Translations under genes and position numbers: made by a program | Part shown: one piece after another, positions 1 through 9,337 of the stretch | Position numbering within the stretch: the stretch's first letter is position 1 | How the letters are laid out: each line of letters begins with the position of its first letter | The notes under the pieces: model-generated | What the model saw: only the letters and a program-made list of their open reading frames with translations | The model's database searches: none | What the model was told of the DNA's origin: nothing | Source of the DNA: Deltaproteobacteria bacterium | GTDB lineage: Bacteria; Desulfobacterota; Desulfobacteria; Desulfobacterales; Desulfatirhabdiaceae | DNA: 64,000 nucleotides | NCBI GenBank assembly: GCA_016219185.1 | Contig: JACRBZ010000030.1 | Span: 175,066 to 239,065, forward strand | Reading direction: 5' to 3'

Positions 1-648
1 CCGATTGGCGCGATTCAGAAAGACTCGGAGATCCTGCGGCTTTCCCGGAGATGGCGGATCAAACTGGACGGAAATCATTTTCCCGGTATTGAAGCCGATG
101 TTTCAAAAACCATCCGGGCAATTCAGAGCTATGTTTATCGGGCGGAACAGGATTTCCAGGTTGAAAAGGATTATTTTCACTTAAGGGGGCAGGACAACAT
201 CGTCCGGTTTCTTCCGGCGGGGACCGTTGCGGTCCGTCTTCATGGCGATGACTCGCTTTTTGAAACCCTGGCCAGGATCGCTGCGGTCCGGATTTCGAGG
301 TGCTCGCTGCTCATCAGCATTCCGCCAGGTCTTGCCAACACCACCACGGCGTTTCTGGGCTCAAAGGAAGGCCGGGCCCTTCTCAAAGACGCTCCAGTGG
401 TTCATCAGACCGATCGGGATCTGATTCAGATGCTTTCAAAGATCCAGCGGATCCGTTATAGCCATCCGGACCGGGTGCCGTCGGTGGTTCTGGCTGCAGC
501 GGCTGAAAAAGGATTTTATATCTCCCGCATGCCGGTCCTGATGGAAGGTCGGATCGAGCTACTGCACTATTTCCAGGAGCAGAGCATCTGCGATAATTAT
601 CACCGGTATGGAAATCTTGGGGAGCGGGCCATGGTTTCTCCGGTATAG
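1..648 (+). CDS. C-terminal part of PutA-like proline dehydrogenase / P5C dehydrogenase (5' end outside window)
   Basis: An open frame runs from base 1 to a TAG at 646-648, giving about 215 residues of a C-terminus. The last part, ELLHYFQEQSICDNYHRYGN, resembles the end of bifunctional proline dehydrogenase / delta-1-pyrroline-5-carboxylate dehydrogenases, where a conserved NxYRxNLG-type segment closes the aldehyde dehydrogenase domain. The family oxidises proline to glutamate. The catalytic cysteine and the NAD-binding region lie upstream of the window, so this is a truncated view and not evidence of a broken gene. An ATG at 397 is internal and not a likely start. The family call rests on the C-terminal motif and general aldehyde dehydrogenase character only. 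Confidence 0.68.
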   Translation, partial: PIGAIQKDSEILRLSRRWRIKLDGNHFPGIEADVSKTIRAIQSYVYRAEQDFQVEKDYFHLRGQDNIVRFLPAGTVAVRLHGDDSLFETLARIAAVRISRCSLLISIPPGLANTTTAFLGSKEGRALLKDAPVVHQTDRDLIQMLSKIQRIRYSHPDRVPSVVLAAAAEKGFYISRMPVLMEGRIELLHYFQEQSICDNYHRYGNLGERAMVSPV

Positions 649-792
649 TGCTGTAATAGCAGAAAACCGAGATCAGATCGGGGCTTTACTGAGCTTTTTG
701 AGTCAAAGGCCCGCCAAATGCTCGACAAAAATAAACAACGGAAGGGTCGATTCTTTTGCCCTGCACCGTCTTCAGATGGTCTTAAGGTGCGC

Positions 793-1233
793 TCAATAAT
801 GGATATTCATCGTATTTCCGGTGATTGTAACCTCATTGCCTACAAGAAACTTGAATTTCGGGGAGGCGGCGTAGATGATCCCCTTATCCGATCCGCTTCC
901 AGTCGTTATATGGGTCGTTCTTATCGATACAAAATCACCTATGGGCTCCCCTCCTGTGGGGATGATAATTTCATAGTTCATTGACCACCCGTTGCTTCCC
1001 GTGTACGTTGTTTTTGTGACACTGGCTGTATAGTCTCCGATCTTGTTTCCCTGGTAATTAACATCTCCGGCCCAGATCATTGTGAATGCGGTATATGTTC
1101 CTGATCCAAAGTCCTGCCGTAATAAATCGGTTTTTTGGGCCAGATCCAAATTTATTTCGGCTGCAAAAGCCGGACAGAGGACAAAGAGCAGAAAACTCAG
1201 CGTTATAAAATACGAAAACATCATTTTTTTCAT
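793..1233 (-). CDS. Small secreted beta-rich protein of unknown function
   Basis: The protein has 146 residues. An N-terminal signal peptide shows a Lys-Lys start, a hydrophobic run of about 15 residues and an Ala-Phe-Ala-Ala cleavage region near residue 25. The mature part (about 120 residues) is rich in Thr, Gly, Ile and Tyr in an alternating pattern that suggests beta strands, and has no cysteines. I chose the ATG at 1233 because GGAGG lies about 6-9 bases upstream; a GTG two codons earlier (1239) abuts the ribosome site. It stands alone between a plus-strand gene end and a 400-base gap. I do not recognise a family. It is probably periplasmic or extracellular. Confidence 0.7.
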   Translation of the reverse strand: MKKMMFSYFITLSFLLFVLCPAFAAEINLDLAQKTDLLRQDFGSGTYTAFTMIWAGDVNYQGNKIGDYTASVTKTTYTGSNGWSMNYEIIIPTGGEPIGDFVSIRTTHITTGSGSDKGIIYAASPKFKFLVGNEVTITGNTMNIHY

Positions 1234-1642
1234 ATTCACTCCTCCCTGTTTTTGTGTGAATGGAAATGGAATGCTACTGATTCGAATTCACCCACCTCCT
1301 TTCCGGTTTTTGCCGTTGCTGCCTCATTGAATCCCCGCGTGGCAGCGATCTGATATTAATTAATAAGGACTTCCATATTTATGGCTGCAAGTATAGGAAG
1401 AAGGATATTATGTGTCAAGAAGGATCTCGGCCACAAAATATAGAGTGCCTCGAAAATCTGGATCTATATTTTCATGGGAATTGCAGTTTTTCAGAGTTAA
1501 GCAAGAGGCTCAAGCGCTTGATGTTTGACTGAAAAATGTTTTTGCAAAGACGGTGAGAAAGATTTAGTATGTTACATGATAACCGACTTGTTAACACTTT
1601 AACCGGGCAACCCGATAGATCGAAAGTTCAACAGACCCCATT
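1234..1642. other. Intergenic gap with inverted repeats, no gene seen
   Basis: This stretch is AT-rich and carries no convincing reading frame. It holds the ribosome site of the minus-strand secreted protein, a perfect 12-bp palindrome TCAAGCGCTTGA at 1510-1521, and a flanking inverted repeat in which TTTTTCAG (about 1485-1492) pairs with CTGAAAAA (about 1530-1537). Together these could form a long hairpin or cruciform. No clear sigma70 promoter pair was found. Confidence 0.35.
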
Positions 1643-1900
1643 ATGAAAGACGAAAACGGCTTATATTATTATCCATTTCCGGATAATAAACGTGTGCGGA
1701 TGTATGTACAGGACGATGACGGCGTCATCTGCTTCAGGTTGTGGAGCGCTGATGATGCCGAGCTTTGGAAAGCCCATGGCTGGATGCCTTACAGAGCCAT
1801 TATGGAGGCATCCCGGATGAGCACCCAAAAACATTTTGACCCGAAGCAGGCTTATGATATTCGGGTGGCGCGGGAGCTAATAGAAGATAACCGGAAATAA
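1643..1900 (+). CDS. Small conserved-looking cytoplasmic protein (85 aa), unknown function
   Basis: The 85-residue protein is acidic and aromatic, with no signal peptide, membrane segment or cysteine. The N-terminal half (residues 1-40) alternates aromatic and charged residues (LYYYPFPDNKRVRMYVQDDD) and looks like a small beta domain; the C-terminal third looks helical. No strong ribosome site precedes the ATG at 1643. Codon use and amino-acid composition look genuine rather than like a shadow frame, and nothing lies opposite it. It converges on ahcY, 76 bases away. I do not recognise a family. Confidence 0.6.
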   Translation: MKDENGLYYYPFPDNKRVRMYVQDDDGVICFRLWSADDAELWKAHGWMPYRAIMEASRMSTQKHFDPKQAYDIRVARELIEDNRK

Positions 1901-1976
1901 ATCCGGTAAAGGGTCGTCGGTCAAGGGTAAGAATAAAAGCTTGTAGCCCATGCCTACGACCCATTGCCAGTTTGGA

Positions 1977-3395
1977 TCAATACCGGTAATGGTCCGGCTT
2001 AAACGGCCCTTCAGCCGGTACGCCCAAATAATCGGCCTGAAAAGGCGTCAGGCGGGTGAGTTTTGCGCCGAGTTTTCCCAAATGAAGTCTGGCGACTTCT
2101 TCATCCAGGAGCTTGGGCAGGGTATAGACCTTGCATTCATGTTTCTGGGTGGCCAGGGCGATCTGGGCCATGCACTGATTGGTAAAGCTGTTACTCATGA
2201 CAAAACTGGGGTGGCCCGTGGCGCATCCCAGGTTGACCAGCCTGCCTTCAGCCAGAATCAGGATGGATCTGCCGGACTCCAGGGTCCATTTGTCCACCTG
2301 GGGCTTGATATTCTCTTTGACGCATTTGGGATTGCCTTCCAGATGGGTCATCTGGATCTCATTGTCGAAATGGCCGATGTTGCAGATGATGGCCTCATTT
2401 TTCATCTTTTCCATGTGGCTTCCGGTAATGACATGGTAGCAGCCCGTAGCCGTGACAAAGATATCGCCAAGCGGCGCAGCCTCTTCCATGGTCATGACCT
2501 GATAGCCTTCCATGGCTGCCTGAAGCGCGCAGATCGGGTCGATTTCCGTGATGATGACTCTGGCGCCGAATCCCCGCATGGACTGGGCGCAGCCTTTTCC
2601 CACATCGCCGTATCCGCAGATCACCGCCACTTTTCCGGCAATCATGATGTCGGTTGCCCGCTTGATGCCGTCCGCCAGGGATTCCCGGCACCCGTAGAGG
2701 TTGTCGAACTTGGATTTGGTGACAGAATCATTGACGTTAAATGCCGGAAAGAGCAGCTCGCCTTTTCTGGCAAGGTGATAGAGCCGGTGAACGCCGGTTG
2801 TGGTCTCCTCGGAAACCCCGCGGATATTTGCCGCGATTTTTGTCCACAGTTTGGGGTCTTTCCGGAAACTGGCCTTCATTCTGGCCATTAAGCACTGCAT
2901 GTCCACGCTGTCGTAAGCCTGATCCAGAAGAGACGGATTCTTTTCGATTGCCACGCCCTGGTGGACATAGAGCGTGGCATCTCCGCCGTCATCCACAATC
3001 AGGTCCGGGCCGGTTCCGTCCGGCCAGATCAGGGCCTGTTCCGTGCACCACCAGAACTCTTCGAGGGATTCACCTTTCCAGGCGAATACGGCTGCCGAGC
3101 CATTTTTTGCGATGGCTGCCGCGGCATGGTCCTGGGTTGAAAAAATATTGCAGGTGGCCCAGCGAAGATCGGCGCCCAGAATCTTCAGGGTTTCAATGAG
3201 CATGGCGGTTTGAATGGTCATGTGAAGGCTGCCCATGATCTTAAGCCCCTTGAGGGGTTTTGAAGGGCCGTATTTTTCCCGCACAGACATTAGGCCGGGC
3301 ATTTCATTTTCAGCCAGCTTCATTTCCTTATTCCCAAAATCAGCCAGCGACATATCGGCAACCTTGTATGGAAGCGAAAGGTCAATATCTAACAC
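1977..3395 (-). CDS. ahcY: Adenosylhomocysteinase (S-adenosyl-L-homocysteine hydrolase)
   Basis: The enzyme reversibly splits S-adenosylhomocysteine to adenosine and homocysteine, removing the product inhibitor of methyltransferases. The protein has 472 residues, as usual for the family. It shows the NAD-binding segment [20 protein letters not shown] in the middle and the C-terminal segment PFKPDHYRY that closes the cofactor site of the partner subunit. The frame is open upstream to 3494, but I place the start at the GTG at 3395 because AAGGAG lies 8-9 bases before it and the extension reads through the metK end. It is the last gene of panC-metK-ahcY, 22 bases after metK, so SAM synthesis and SAH removal are co-expressed. 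Confidence 0.95.
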   Translation of the reverse strand: MLDIDLSLPYKVADMSLADFGNKEMKLAENEMPGLMSVREKYGPSKPLKGLKIMGSLHMTIQTAMLIETLKILGADLRWATCNIFSTQDHAAAAIAKNGSAAVFAWKGESLEEFWWCTEQALIWPDGTGPDLIVDDGGDATLYVHQGVAIEKNPSLLDQAYDSVDMQCLMARMKASFRKDPKLWTKIAANIRGVSEETTTGVHRLYHLARKGELLFPAFNVNDSVTKSKFDNLYGCRESLADGIKRATDIMIAGKVAVICGYGDVGKGCAQSMRGFGARVIITEIDPICALQAAMEGYQVMTMEEAAPLGDIFVTATGCYHVITGSHMEKMKNEAIICNIGHFDNEIQMTHLEGNPKCVKENIKPQVDKWTLESGRSILILAEGRLVNLGCATGHPSFVMSNSFTNQCMAQIALATQKHECKVYTLPKLLDEEVARLHLGKLGAKLTRLTPFQADYLGVPAEGPFKPDHYRY

Positions 3396-3417
3396 GACGT
3401 TATTCTCCTTTGATTGA

Positions 3418-4584
3418 TCAAATCCCTGCTTTTTCCCTGAGGACGCTGGATATCTGAGTGTTTTCCCAGGTAAATTCGGGCTCGGTTCTGCCAAAATGGC
3501 CGTAAGCGGCGGTTTTCCTGTAGATGGGACGCAGCAGGTCCAGGTGCTCGATGATGGCCGCCGGCCTCAGGTCAAATACTTCAAGGACGATTTCCTTGAC
3601 TCTTTCCTTGGGAATCAGGCCGGTTCCCATCATGTCGATCATGATGGATACGGGTTCGGCAACGCCAATGGCGTAAGCAATCTGAATCTCGCATTTTTTG
3701 GCGATTCCGGCGGCGACGATATTCTTGGCCACGTGCCTTGCCATATAGGATGCGCTGCGATCTACCTTGGAGGGGTCCTTACCTGAAAAACAGCCGCCGC
3801 CGTGGCTTCCCTGTCCGCCGTAGGTATCGACGATGATTTTTCGTCCGGTCAGGCCGCAGTCTCCCATGGGGCCGCCGATGACGAATTTTCCCGTGGCATT
3901 GATATAATAACGGGTGTCGCCATCCATCATGTGTCTGGGGATGACTTTTCGGATGACTTCCTCGATGATGGCTTCTTTCAGATCTTCATACGTGACATCT
4001 GCCTTGTGCTGGGCTGCAATCACAATGGTATCCACCCGTCTGGGAATGCCGTCTTCGTATTCAATGGTGACCTGAGACTTGCCGTCCGGACGGAGAAAAT
4101 CGAGACTCCCGTTTTTGCGGACCGTTGACAGGCGATGGCAGAGTTTGTGGGCATACATCAGGGGCATGGGCATGAGCTCCGGCGTCTCATCCGTGGCAAA
4201 ACCGAACATGAGTCCCTGGTCGCCCGCACCCTGTTCCTTGAACAGGCCTTCACCGGTATTGACGCCCTGTGCAATATCCGGAGACTGGTGGTCGATGCTG
4301 GTGAGTACCGAACAAGTCCTCCAGTCAAATCCCATCTGAGAAGAATGATAGCCGATATCCTTGATCGTGTTTCGGGCGATTTCAGGCATTTCCACGTAAC
4401 AGGCCGTGGAAATTTCTCCGGCAATGAAAACCAGACCGGTGGTGACCAGTGTTTCGCATGCCACCCGGCAGTTTTTATCCTGTGCTATAATGGCATCCAG
4501 AATGGAATCCGATACCGCGTCCGCAACCTTATCGGGATGTCCTTCGGTTACGGATTCAGAAGTAAAAAAGAATTTTTCGCTCAT
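3418..4584 (-). CDS. metK: S-adenosylmethionine synthase
   Basis: The enzyme makes S-adenosylmethionine from methionine and ATP. The 388-residue protein has the family start [14 protein letters not shown], the ATP-binding [10 protein letters not shown] segment and the phosphate-binding [19 protein letters not shown] segment. The frame extends to 4602, but AAGGAG sits at the right distance before the ATG at 4584, which gives the usual N-terminus MSEKFFF. It lies between panC (64 bases upstream) and ahcY (22 bases downstream) on the same strand. I checked the 64-base leader by eye for a SAM or SAH riboswitch and could not support one. Confidence 0.96.
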   Translation of the reverse strand: MSEKFFFTSESVTEGHPDKVADAVSDSILDAIIAQDKNCRVACETLVTTGLVFIAGEISTACYVEMPEIARNTIKDIGYHSSQMGFDWRTCSVLTSIDHQSPDIAQGVNTGEGLFKEQGAGDQGLMFGFATDETPELMPMPLMYAHKLCHRLSTVRKNGSLDFLRPDGKSQVTIEYEDGIPRRVDTIVIAAQHKADVTYEDLKEAIIEEVIRKVIPRHMMDGDTRYYINATGKFVIGGPMGDCGLTGRKIIVDTYGGQGSHGGGCFSGKDPSKVDRSASYMARHVAKNIVAAGIAKKCEIQIAYAIGVAEPVSIMIDMMGTGLIPKERVKEIVLEVFDLRPAAIIEHLDLLRPIYRKTAAYGHFGRTEPEFTWENTQISSVLREKAGI

Positions 4585-4648
4585 GAGTTCTCCTTGTTCC
4601 ATATCAATTGGGTTCCCGTTCGGTGACCGTCAGGGAAAAAAATGGTTA

Positions 4649-5503
4649 TCATTTTGGCGATAGCATCATGTTGTCAATCAGGCGGGTTTTCCCCACTTTT
4701 ACGGCGAGTGCCATGACCGCGGGTCTGTCGATGGTTCCGATGTCCTCCAGCGTATCCGGATCGCAGATGGCAATGTAGTCAATGGCGGTTTCAGGAAAAG
4801 ACAGGATCAGACCGGCAGCCGATTGGATCAGGGTTTTGGCGTCTGTCAATCCGTTCTCAAGATGGCCCCGGGTCTGGCAAAGCGCCTGATACAGGGACAG
4901 TGCGGACGGCCTTTGGGATGCGCTCAGGTAGGCGTTGCGGGAGCTCATGGCAAGTCCGTCGGATTCCCGGACAGTGGGGCCGCTGGTGATCTGAATGTCC
5001 ATATCCAGATCCTGAACCAGTTGCCGAATGACCCTGACCTGCTGATAATCCTTTTGGCCGAATATGGCTGTGTGGGGTTTGACGATATTGAACAGCTTGG
5101 TCACGATGGTTGCAACCCCTCTGAAATGGACCGGCCTCGAGATGCCGCAGAGGTGAAGTGGAAGCTGATCAAGGGTAATAAATGTCTGAAATCGGGGGCC
5201 GTACATCTGTGCCGCGGTCGGGAAAAAAAGGATGTCCACGCCTTCTTTCCGGCAAAGAGACTGATCGCGTTCGAAATCCCTGGGGTAGGCGCCAAGGTCT
5301 TCGCCGGGCCCGAACTGAGTGGGATTTACAAAAATACTGACCACCACCGTATCGGCCATGCTCCTGGCCAGTCTCATCAAGGACAGATGGCCTTCGTGAA
5401 GATAGCCCATCGTGGGAACAAATGCGATGGTTTTTCCCTGATTTCTCAGGTGGTTTGACCTATCCTGCATCTCGGTTTTTAACGGTATGATGTCGATGGG
5501 CAC
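4649..5503 (-). CDS. panC: Pantothenate synthetase (pantoate--beta-alanine ligase)
   Basis: The enzyme joins pantoate and beta-alanine with ATP via pantoyl-adenylate, the last step to pantothenate and hence to CoA and the ACP arm. The 284-residue protein has the class I nucleotidyltransferase segment FVPTMGYLHEGHLSL (HxGH), FVNPTQFGPGEDL, FGQKDYQQ and the KMSKS-like SSRNAYLS. The start is a GTG at 5503. An AAGGGGG run directly abuts it, an unusually short spacing, so the true start could be a little downstream, although the family normally has these N-terminal residues. It heads the panC-metK-ahcY operon. Confidence 0.94.
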   Translation of the reverse strand: MPIDIIPLKTEMQDRSNHLRNQGKTIAFVPTMGYLHEGHLSLMRLARSMADTVVVSIFVNPTQFGPGEDLGAYPRDFERDQSLCRKEGVDILFFPTAAQMYGPRFQTFITLDQLPLHLCGISRPVHFRGVATIVTKLFNIVKPHTAIFGQKDYQQVRVIRQLVQDLDMDIQITSGPTVRESDGLAMSSRNAYLSASQRPSALSLYQALCQTRGHLENGLTDAKTLIQSAAGLILSFPETAIDYIAICDPDTLEDIGTIDRPAVMALAVKVGKTRLIDNMMLSPK

Positions 5504-5724
5504 CCCCTTGCAAGTGATGACTTCGTCAATTTCGTGGAAGTCTTTCTAATAATCAGATCGGCTTCATTTATCAAGATATTTGTCCTGAATAAACAATTAC
5601 TTTATCATAAAGCCATGAAATTTACAATTGTGCTTTTGCGGCGCCCGAGAATGATTGCATTGACTTTAAATCGCCGTTTCGATATATTTTCAAAAAAAAT
5701 GAGGTTGTTGAAAGGAAATGAAAT

Positions 5725-6507
5725 ATGAATTTTGATCATCATGACGGACAGGCTCGCATTGCACCGGTTAGGCTGGGCCTGGAGAGTCAATTCAAGTTTC
5801 GATGTCATAAAGACGTCAGTTGTTTTACCCGGTGCTGCAGAGGCATCAGTATCATTTTGACGCCGTATGATATCATTCTTCTGAAAAAGCGACTGGAGTT
5901 GACATCAGGCCAGTTCCTGGCCCTGTATTCGGTACCGCAACTGCTTGAAAAAACCGATCTGCCGCTGGTCCTGTTGAAACTTCTGGATGATGAATCCCGA
6001 TCCTGCCCGTTTGTCCGGGACGACGGATGTCTGGTCTATTCGGACCGTCCCACCACCTGCCGGTATTATCCGATTGGTGTCGCCTCTCTCAGCCACAAGG
6101 AAGGCGCCGACGATGAGGGCTTTTATATCAAGATCGAAGAGCCGCACTGCAAGGGCTTTGAAGAAGACAAGAACTGGACCGTTCGGGACTGGCGACGGGA
6201 TCAGGGTGTGGATGTTCATGACGAGATCAATGCGGGGTGGACGGACCTTGTGGTTCGCAAGCGGTCTTTCCCCATGAATGTTCAACTCACGGAAAAAGCC
6301 AAGCAGCTCTTTTTTATGGTCAGTTATGATATCGATCGGTTCCGGGATTTTGTTCTGGAAAGCTCATTTCTCAAACGATACCCAATGGACGATCAAGTGC
6401 TGGAAAAAATCAAAACCGATGATGTGGCCCTGCTGGGTTTTGGCATTGATTGGCTGAAAAGCGTACTGTTTAAGGAAACCGATCCGCTGAATGGTGTCCA
6501 GTCCTGA
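5725..6507 (+). CDS. YkgJ-family cysteine cluster protein
   Basis: The 260-residue protein has the cysteine pattern of the YkgJ/UPF0153 family: a first group in CHKDVSCFTRCC (about residues 28-40) and a second in SCPFVRDDGCLVYSDRPTTC (about 90-112), followed by YYP. The family is thought to bind zinc or an iron-sulfur cluster, and its role is not established. The C-terminal half has no recognisable motif. There is no signal peptide. An AAAGGAA ribosome site precedes the ATG. It is divergent from panC and is followed after 106 bases by a metallo-hydrolase on the same strand. Confidence 0.85.
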   Translation: MNFDHHDGQARIAPVRLGLESQFKFRCHKDVSCFTRCCRGISIILTPYDIILLKKRLELTSGQFLALYSVPQLLEKTDLPLVLLKLLDDESRSCPFVRDDGCLVYSDRPTTCRYYPIGVASLSHKEGADDEGFYIKIEEPHCKGFEEDKNWTVRDWRRDQGVDVHDEINAGWTDLVVRKRSFPMNVQLTEKAKQLFFMVSYDIDRFRDFVLESSFLKRYPMDDQVLEKIKTDDVALLGFGIDWLKSVLFKETDPLNGVQS

Positions 6508-6613
6508 TGTTTGCACAAATGTTCGGGGTGATTTGTAAACCTCTTGAACATTCATGCTTTGATTCATGGCCATGGATATTCAGGAATTTTAAGATGATCC
6601 ACAGGATGTTGTC

Positions 6614-7609
6614 ATGCCCGAGGAAATATGTCGTAACCTCTATCGCATCGAGGTTCCCCTTCCCGAAAGTCCGCTGAAATCCCTGAACTCGTATGTCGTA
6701 AAAGGAAAAGACCGGAATCTGGTCATTGATACGGGGTTCAATCAAAAAACCTGTCTGGAGGCCATGCAGACAGGTTTGGGCGCTTTGGGGATCGATCTGT
6801 CGCGGACGGATTTTTTCATCACCCACCTTCATGCCGATCATTTTGGCCTGGTGACCCGCCTGGCGACCGGAACAAGTCAGATTTTTTTCAGCCGGCCGGA
6901 TGCTGAAATCATGGAATCCTGGGAAGGATTTGAACCCATGATCGCCTTTGCAGCTAAAAACGGATTTCCTGAAGATGCGCTTCGTTCGGCGCTTGAGCAG
7001 CATCCGGGAAATAAGTACGGGTCGGACTGGATGCCGGCCTTAAACTTTCTGGCGGATGGGAACCGGATCGATGTGGGGGATTATGGTTTTGAATGCATCG
7101 AAACCCCTGGCCATACCCTGGGGCATATCTGCCTGTATGAACCGGATCAGCGGCTGCTGATAGCCGGCGATCATATCCTGGGAGACATCACGCCCAATAT
7201 CCAGTGCTGGTCGGACGCCGAAAATCCCCTCAGGCATTATCTGGCAAGTCTCGATAAGATTCGGGGCGTTGCCGTGGATCTGGTTCTTCCCGGGCACCGC
7301 TCGCTGTTTTCCAACTGCACGCAAAGAATTCAGGAACTCGAAACACACCATGAACAGCGACTTGACGAAGTTCTGAAAATTCTGGGGGGTTACCCCCTCA
7401 CGGCCTATGCGGTTGCTTCCAGAATGACCTGGGATATCCGCGGTTCCTGGGAGGAATTCCCGGTTGCCCAGAAATGGTTTGCAACCGGGGAGGCCATTTC
7501 GCATCTGCGGTATCTTGAGGATGAAGGCAGAATCGGGCGGATCGGCGGCGCTGCGGATGGCGAGGCGAAAAAAGATGCGATCCGGTTTCATCTTAAGAAG
7601 GTGCCGTAA
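6614..7609 (+). CDS. Metallo-beta-lactamase-fold hydrolase
   Basis: The 331-residue protein has the MBL metal motif THLHADHFG (HxHxDH), a third histidine in the ETPGHTLGHICLY segment, an aspartate in AGDHILGD and a later histidine in LVLPGHRSLF. Together these form a full binuclear metal site of the glyoxalase II / lactonase-like type. A C-terminal region of about 100 residues has helical, winged-helix-like character, as in LACTB2-like relatives. The substrate cannot be told from sequence; a thioester or phosphodiester is possible. The ATG at 6614 is used; no strong ribosome site is visible. It converges with the HD-domain gene. Confidence 0.87.
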   Translation: MPEEICRNLYRIEVPLPESPLKSLNSYVVKGKDRNLVIDTGFNQKTCLEAMQTGLGALGIDLSRTDFFITHLHADHFGLVTRLATGTSQIFFSRPDAEIMESWEGFEPMIAFAAKNGFPEDALRSALEQHPGNKYGSDWMPALNFLADGNRIDVGDYGFECIETPGHTLGHICLYEPDQRLLIAGDHILGDITPNIQCWSDAENPLRHYLASLDKIRGVAVDLVLPGHRSLFSNCTQRIQELETHHEQRLDEVLKILGGYPLTAYAVASRMTWDIRGSWEEFPVAQKWFATGEAISHLRYLEDEGRIGRIGGAADGEAKKDAIRFHLKKVP

Positions 7610-7643
7610 GATTCCCGCGTCCCATAACCATTGTTTTTATACA

Positions 7644-8222
7644 TCACGCGGGATCGACCGGATGTGGATTCACCGATGCTTCGAACTGATGGTGCCAGAA
7701 TAAAAACCGATCTATCTTATCCTGACCGTAGCGGAAAAGACCCTGAATAATCTGGTCCACCGATTTTTCCACAGCCGGATGCGTGCCGCCATTTTTGGAA
7801 TAAAATTTGTCGGCATAGCAGATGATTTGCTCTTCAAGCGTTTGAGGGGTCATGTCGCGAAGGGGGACCGGCAAATTCCGGGTCTCAATTTCTTCCACGG
7901 TGAGCCCGACGCCCACGTGCCGCTCGCAGACCAGGCCATGTCTGGCCAGGCCCGCATGCTCCAGAAGCGCCCTTCCCAGATATCCGTGACAGATATAGGG
8001 AAGGTTTCCGGTACAGCCAAGTTCGGGTGTATTGGTCATGAAAATGCCGATATCGTGCAGCATGGCCGCTTCATGGATAAAGTCCATGTCCGGATTCAGG
8101 CTTTCGAGGCTTCGGGCAATGGCAAGGGCTTTTTGCGCCACCAGCCGGCTGTGAGCGATCAGCATCTCACTGAGCGCTGATCCTGGCTGGTAATGTGCGG
8201 TGATGACTTCCACGGGATCCAT
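7644..8222 (-). CDS. HD-domain phosphohydrolase-like protein
   Basis: The 192-residue protein has the HD pattern: H in MLIAHSRLV, then HEAAMLHDIGIF (the HD pair), H in YICHGYLGR and D in ICYADKFYSK. The arrangement fits small metal-dependent phosphohydrolases of the HDIG/YqeK-like type that act on nucleotides; the substrate is unknown. It starts 4 bases after the stop of prfB and so is the last gene of lnt-prfB-HD. It has no membrane segment. Confidence 0.83.
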   Translation of the reverse strand: MDPVEVITAHYQPGSALSEMLIAHSRLVAQKALAIARSLESLNPDMDFIHEAAMLHDIGIFMTNTPELGCTGNLPYICHGYLGRALLEHAGLARHGLVCERHVGVGLTVEEIETRNLPVPLRDMTPQTLEEQIICYADKFYSKNGGTHPAVEKSVDQIIQGLFRYGQDKIDRFLFWHHQFEASVNPHPVDPA

Positions 8223-8226
8223 ATGT

Positions 8227-9337
8227 CTACTTCAGTCCCCTTGATTTTCCGGCCATCAGCACCCCTTCGATAAACGGATCGAGAGACCCGTCCAGCACGT
8301 CCTGGGCATTGCCGATGTCCAGGTCAATCCGGTGATCCTTGACCATTTGATAGGGATGAAGGATATAGGAGCGGATCTGTCTTCCCCAGGCAATTTCATC
8401 CTTGGTGTCATGCATTTCCTGAAGCTTGTCGTCCTGCCGCTGTTTTTCAAGCTGATAGAGCTTGGATCGCAGCACTTTCATGGCCAAATCCTTGTTGCGG
8501 TGCTGGGACCTTTCCTGCTGGCAGGCGACAACGATCCCAGAGGGCAGGTGGGTAATCCGGACCGCGCTGCTGGTTTTATTGACATGCTGGCCGCCGGCCC
8601 CGCTTGCCCGAAAAACATCGACGCGGAGATCTTTTTCATCGATATCCACGACGATTTCGCTGCTCAGCTCCGGATAGACAAAAACCGATGAAAACGATGT
8701 CTGACGTTTGCCGTTGGCGTTAAACGGCGAAATGCGGACCAGGCGATGAATGCCGTTTTCGGATTTCAGATATCCGTACGCATATTCGCCGGCCACTGTA
8801 AACGTTGCACCCTTGAGGCCGGCTTCATCACCGGGCTGGTAATCCACGATTTCCATCTTGAAGTTTTTCCGCTCGATCCACCGGGCATACATGCGAAACA
8901 GCATTTCGGACCAGTCCTGGGCTTCGGTTCCGCCGGCGCCGGCGGTGATGGAAACGATGGCGTTATTAAGGTCGTCTTCGCCATCCAGCATTAAACTTAA
9001 GGAGAGATCCTGAATGCGTTTTTCAATCTGGCCGAGTTGCCGCACGACTTCGCCAAGGGCTTCAGCGTCGGATTCTTCCATGGCCAAGTTCAGCAGGATC
9101 TCGCTGTCTTCCAGATCCTGGTAAAGATTTTTCAAGCCGCTGACCTTTGTGGACAGCAGGGTGCGTTCTTTTAATATGACCGTGGTCTTTTCCGGATTGT
9201 CCCAGAAAGACTTGCCGGCGATCATGGCCTCAATTTCCTTCAGTCGTCTTTCTTTGCCAGCCAGGTCAAAGATACCCCTTGAACGGTTCTAATTTTTGAT
9301 AGAGTTCCTTGATCGTCTGTTTGATTTCCAAAGACAT
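8227..9337 (-). CDS. prfB: Peptide chain release factor 2, with programmed +1 frameshift
   Basis: RF2 ends translation at UGA and UAA. Reading starts at the ATG at 9337 (AAGGAGG at 9344-9350), runs 23 codons to an in-frame TGA at 9266-9268, then shifts +1 after CTT (9269-9271) to continue with GAC at 9265-9267. The complete product has about 369 residues, close to the family norm. The large frame contains the tripeptide anticodon region SPF (RISPFNANGKRQTSF) and the GGQ catalytic motif (GAGGQHVN). The first 49 bases lie inside the end of lnt. The frameshift makes RF2 synthesis autoregulated, as in most bacteria. The coordinates given span the slipped base at 9268. Confidence 0.96.
9265..9280 (-). 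promoter_or_regulatory. prfB programmed frameshift site
   Basis: On the minus strand the sequence reads AAGGGGTATCTTTGAC: an internal Shine-Dalgarno-like AAGGGG, the slippery CTT codon and the UGA stop followed by C. This is essentially the classical RF2 recoding signal with the same spacing between GGGG and CTTTGAC. Low RF2 makes the ribosome pause at UGA and slip +1. Confidence 0.95.

Noticed and set aside
1950..2891. 313-residue open frame opposite ahcY
   Set aside because: It is a mirror frame of a well-supported gene on the other strand; composition is not protein-like and it has no motif or ribosome site.
4585..4648. SAM or SAH riboswitch before metK
   Set aside because: The 64-base leader is too short and I could not fit a known consensus.
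7613..7653. Hairpin between convergent MBL and HD genes as terminator
   Set aside because: Only 8 bp of stem with a 25-base loop, no U tract, and it overlaps the HD coding end.
9226..9337. prfB as a frameshifted pseudogene
   Set aside because: The in-frame TGA lies in the conserved RF2 recoding signal, so the shift is programmed.
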